NCBI RefSeq assembly: GCF_900112615.1 | Contig: NZ_FOMK01000001.1 | Location: 1,302,001 to 1,366,000 of the forward strand | Direction of reading: 5' to 3' | From: Chitinophaga sp. CF118 | GTDB taxonomy: Bacteria > Bacteroidota > Bacteroidia > Chitinophagales > Chitinophagaceae | Length of the DNA stretch: 64,000 nucleotides | Part shown: piece after piece, positions 63,101-64,000 of the stretch | Numbering within the stretch: position 1 is the first letter of the stretch | How the letters are laid out: each line of letters starts with the position of its first letter | The notes under the pieces: model-generated | Databases searched by the model: none | The model's input: the letters and a program-made list of their open reading frames with translations, nothing else | What the model was told of the DNA's origin: nothing | Made by a program: the position numbers and the translations under genes

Positions 63101-64000
63101 CTGAACTGGTAGCGGCAGGATACCCCATCTGTGTTCCATTTGCTGCTCATATGCAGCGTCTACCTGCATACCTCCGTCCTTCCATAAAGGCCAGTTAATG
63201 CTCAACGTTTTACCCTTCCGTTTTCCCTTTGTTCTTTTTTCCTCACGGGAAAAAGCAAAATTATCCAGCCAGGCATTGGCCGCAGCATAATCCGCCTGAC
63301 CAATATTTCCTATTACACCTGCTACCGAAGAAAAAACCACCATGAAATCCAGCGCGTCATCTTTTGTTACTTCATCCAGATTGGAAGCACCTGCAATTTT
63401 AGGTGCTAATACCTCACTGATCTCTGCGTTGGTTTTATTTATAATAAAGCTATCACGTGTGGTACCTGCACTATGGATAATACCATCCAGCTGGTTGTAA
63501 TTCTTTCTGATAGTATTGATCAGTGCCTCTACTGCTGCTTTATCTGTAATATCACAGGAATAGTATTCAGTATTGGGTATTTTAGCCAGTGCTGCCAGCT
63601 TCTCTTCTGTAAGCCTGCTCCTTCCTGTAAGTATGATACGTGTGTTTGGAATGCGGCTGATATGAGCAGCGAAAATCAATCCAAGTCCGCCGGCACCACC
63701 TGTTATCAGGTATACCCCTCCTTCTTTTATCTTCACACCTTTTGCAGCAGTACTGTTTGCCGGAATTGCCTGAAGTGTTTTCACTTCCCGTATTCCATTC
63801 CTGTAACGGACTTCTCTGTCGGGCGACTGCAATTCCGCTTCCAGTATATTTACCAGTTCTCCAAGGTGAGCTACAGATAAATTTTCCACACCAACAACCG
63901 TTCCCGTTACTGATGCAAACTCCTGCGTTGCAGTATTCAGTAAACCCGTAATGAATCCGTATTCAGCGTACTCTGTTGTGTTGCAGACAACCAATATCCG
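57170..64000 (-). CDS. Trans-AT polyketide synthase/NRPS megasynthase, C-terminal part: KR-ACP-KS-ACP-C-A-PCP-TE
   Basis: Runs off the right edge; 2276 residues are visible (numbering from the codon at 63994). KR 91-310: GGAGGLG, Ser222/223, QADYAAANAW, with an Asp (D181) suggesting B-type. ACP 350-420, Ser385. KS 451-855: Cys598 in NTYCTS, His735, His776. ACP 881-955, Ser917. C 965-1400: HHIIFDG (1098-1104), so condensation rather than cyclisation. A 1425-1920: SGSTGKPKG, with specificity residues D1619, L1620, Y1623, N1662, F1690, S1692, L1716, I1724, W1725 and K1911, one change from the classical Cys code. PCP 1935-2005, Ser1967. TE 2030-2274: Ser2103 in GHSYAG, Asp2126 and His2258. There is no integrated AT, so loading is in trans. 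It is followed after about 20 bases by the AT-ER gene. Confidence 0.95.
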   Translation of the reverse strand, partial: RILVVCNTTEYAEYGFITGLLNTATQEFASVTGTVVGVENLSVAHLGELVNILEAELQSPDREVRYRNGIREVKTLQAIPANSTAAKGVKIKEGGVYLITGGAGGLGLIFAAHISRIPNTRIILTGRSRLTEEKLAALAKIPNTEYYSCDITDKAAVEALINTIRKNYNQLDGIIHSAGTTRDSFIINKTNAEISEVLAPKIAGASNLDEVTKDDALDFMVVFSSVAGVIGNIGQADYAAANAWLDNFAFSREEKRTKGKRKGKTLSINWPLWKDGGMQVDAAYEQQMEHRWGILPLPVQQGLLAFDILLESTFQQGIVAYGKAGITAESFNSKPGKGTIPAGNKDEQDEQQLAAVGMIREILADELKLPLDRIEEDTPFQQYGMDSIVAVKLVNRINERLHTALVVIDVFNYPDILSLAARAVESGSNQVPDIITETPVRFASPEEQVITDNSDMAIVALGGLFAEAEHPDELWNKVKTGASMKGAPIGTSFQYGAVSATYQDIYKEKLGITPEAFMLMSRQQQLIFSALGQAMHTYNITGTGLCALTTGVFIGAQQVFLDDADLDRLRHDSHMAYLIPNKISFQLNLKGPSEMINTYCTSVYVALHRALQSIRLGECEQAIIGGVNVVSEKDYKGNAIIGLSDLLSPDELTRSFCDNGAGFVRSEGAGVLIITSLQQAKKDNKHVLAIIKGSAVYHDGRGFSLEAPSAKGIKEAISRSFANSGVNPATIDYVEAHGIANRMADAIEVGAISNAYSELSTNPDKKWRISSVKPTVGHPELASGMASLIKVIKAFQHKTIPGIPGLTAVNKELDPGHAMLLEQDAVYWKNGSYPRRAALNSYAVGGVNAHIILEEYKSANGSIPDLVKQPEVTDIPVTDTVATSPGYQAQLSALVKTIFDIELTDIDRTLSPVDYNFDSVKVIRFIREVNETLELDIRIGQVFGADNFGAFFDLLEGAWNNKKDHAFPVYPLSEGQQGLWFIQQLEPGNTSYNVPVAFTLSGKVSPENFREALSLLLKEYPVLNTNIVRDAQTGVLTYKIKKELTSLSYDHATLGETQDIKTMFQQWLRIPFNLERDLLVRAYTRYDQSMDKTYILFVIHHIIFDGISATLFHSSFFDKYKSLEKGIAIQPLTPDMACFDFSAWEQAYLRSREGNQSAAYWQSMLAGNLPLLSLPYDLYPVKDAPDRRIGSERLQLGKEELILLKKRSKELNINSSILLQGIFNVLLYRLSGNEDILTLSPTAGRPKKEHERSIGYYVNMMVSRTKIRPAMHFDELVKEMKQAFISSIDHVAYPFPRLVAALNLSQRYGDEQLFGVCYSYLNIFDTVLNVHPDVELLDEPYQETAFVYAMEVHDLRDELVILLKYNQGAFTSTAIHRHLQYFHELLTGILSEPTGALKDYRMLPEKEWHHLLVERNNTAVVYPQHKTLTSLFDEQVEKTPDHIAVVYNGEKISYRQLHNKACRLANYLKKAGLPLNAPVSIVSHKSLEQIWGVLGILMAGGHYIPVKGNLPVARLNELIIQTESQFVLVQEEYMEKVDCPPGVKLILLDEKVFAGEKLKYVPVRTQDTALAYIIFTSGSTGKPKGVMIDHRGAVNTLYDMNARFGITANDKIFGISDLNFDLSVYDIFGTFACGATLVLPAESERYTPAAWSRYVADAGVTIWNSVPQLVKLLIDHQEAKGGNDLSGLRLYFMSGDWIPLDLPDRIRRLNPGSKVISLGGATEGSIWSIYYPVDKVDPSWKSIPYGYPLGNQSMYVLDSSLSPAPLNVPGDIYIGGIGVAKGYHKDPEKTAASFMYHPLLNQPLYRTGDRGFQHPDGYIVFLGRQDGQVKINGYRVELGEIETLLQQSPLVRECVVLAIDDGNRNKRLACYVVPEHEFDKEAIREYLKCYLPEYMVPSMIIPINAITLTENGKVDRSLLPATDQHSLNVNRYVEPQDEIEKELALIWQELLRAEKVGVTDDFFELGGNSLLMIQLADRINRQFEGIALQLIDIMKRNTISQMKLLIKERQQGVTVISDRDPHIILLREGHHESVTFIIPGALGATEAYLNLSAQLPGSGAVYGLQMKGMYGDAPAYKTIEEMAQHNISLMAQVPVNGKIQLMGHSYAGIVIYEMLKHIGSVDMVTLLDCYTNPLTLSDEEEIVRMVLYFKGLISFSGISTDEKAIEQLCATMTARPVLERLPFICSIVNVLPAQMILNMWEVYNTSLSAHYTPDIQLDQPLRFVKADNSQLLGGKWEQNGDTSWYNYFNKVTMVSSAGDHFSMINEPWCSSWIAKL

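Noticed and set aside
1-64000. CRISPR arrays, rRNA or tRNA genes, complete insertion sequences
   Set aside because: No regularly spaced repeats, no tRNA cloverleaf or rRNA sequence and no transposase frame were seen in the intergenic regions examined.

Overview
The window reads as a chromosomal segment of a gliding-type Bacteroidota, most likely the family Chitinophagaceae (a Chitinophaga-like organism). The evidence is a SusC/SusD pair, other TonB-linked outer-membrane proteins, C-terminal T9SS sorting domains on large secreted carbohydrate enzymes, many lipoproteins with Bacteroidota-style lipoboxes, DUF6520 and DUF4249 proteins, and several exact matches to the Bacteroidota -7 promoter box TAnnTTTG. 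I saw no rRNA, tRNA or CRISPR array.

Layout. 0-7.2 kb: two paralogous AraC-type regulators around uncharacterised genes and a membrane GT-C-like protein, then a YegP protein and a lone HsdR-N-like nuclease. 7.2-13 kb: housekeeping and envelope genes (methionine aminopeptidase, DEAD-box helicase, DUF1345, HTTM membrane protein, lipoproteins). 13-15.2 kb: an NAD/ADP-ribose-linked RNA-repair operon (NrtR-like regulator, KptA, a C-terminal remnant of an ADP-ribosylglycohydrolase, a PPP-type phosphoesterase). 16-18.3 kb: a T9SS-exported PL9 pectate lyase. 19-22.8 kb: a three-gene operon of a Tat-exported flavin amine oxidase, a Tat-exported PLP aminotransferase and an exported protein ending in a Hint (hedgehog/intein) domain. 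22.8-28 kb: an outer-membrane barrel protein, an acyltransferase, a sensor-only AraC-like protein and a ribosome hibernation factor. 28.3-31.9 kb: a GH8 glucanase and a PL9-like lipoprotein. 32-41.6 kb: an ankyrin lipoprotein and a polysaccharide utilisation locus (SusC, SusD, PI-PLC, GH92 alpha-mannosidase, secreted protein). 41.9-45.7 kb: a surface lipoprotein and an RloA/RloB defence-type pair in which rloB is frameshifted. 45.8-49 kb: a TonB receptor with its DUF4249 partner.

49.6-64 kb is the biosynthetic highlight: one tightly packed minus-strand operon, entering from beyond the right edge, that is the 3' end of a trans-AT polyketide/non-ribosomal peptide cluster. It holds a megasynthase ending KR-ACP-KS-ACP-C-A-PCP-TE, a discrete AT-enoylreductase fusion, a complete beta-branching cassette (ACP, decarboxylating KS with Cys replaced by Ser, HMG-CoA-synthase-like HCS, ECH1, ECH2) and a second discrete AT-like protein. 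The terminal adenylation domain carries a nearly complete cysteine-type code. Gene remnants lie just past the cluster's downstream edge, which suggests that a rearrangement placed it there. I could not assign the cluster to a known product.
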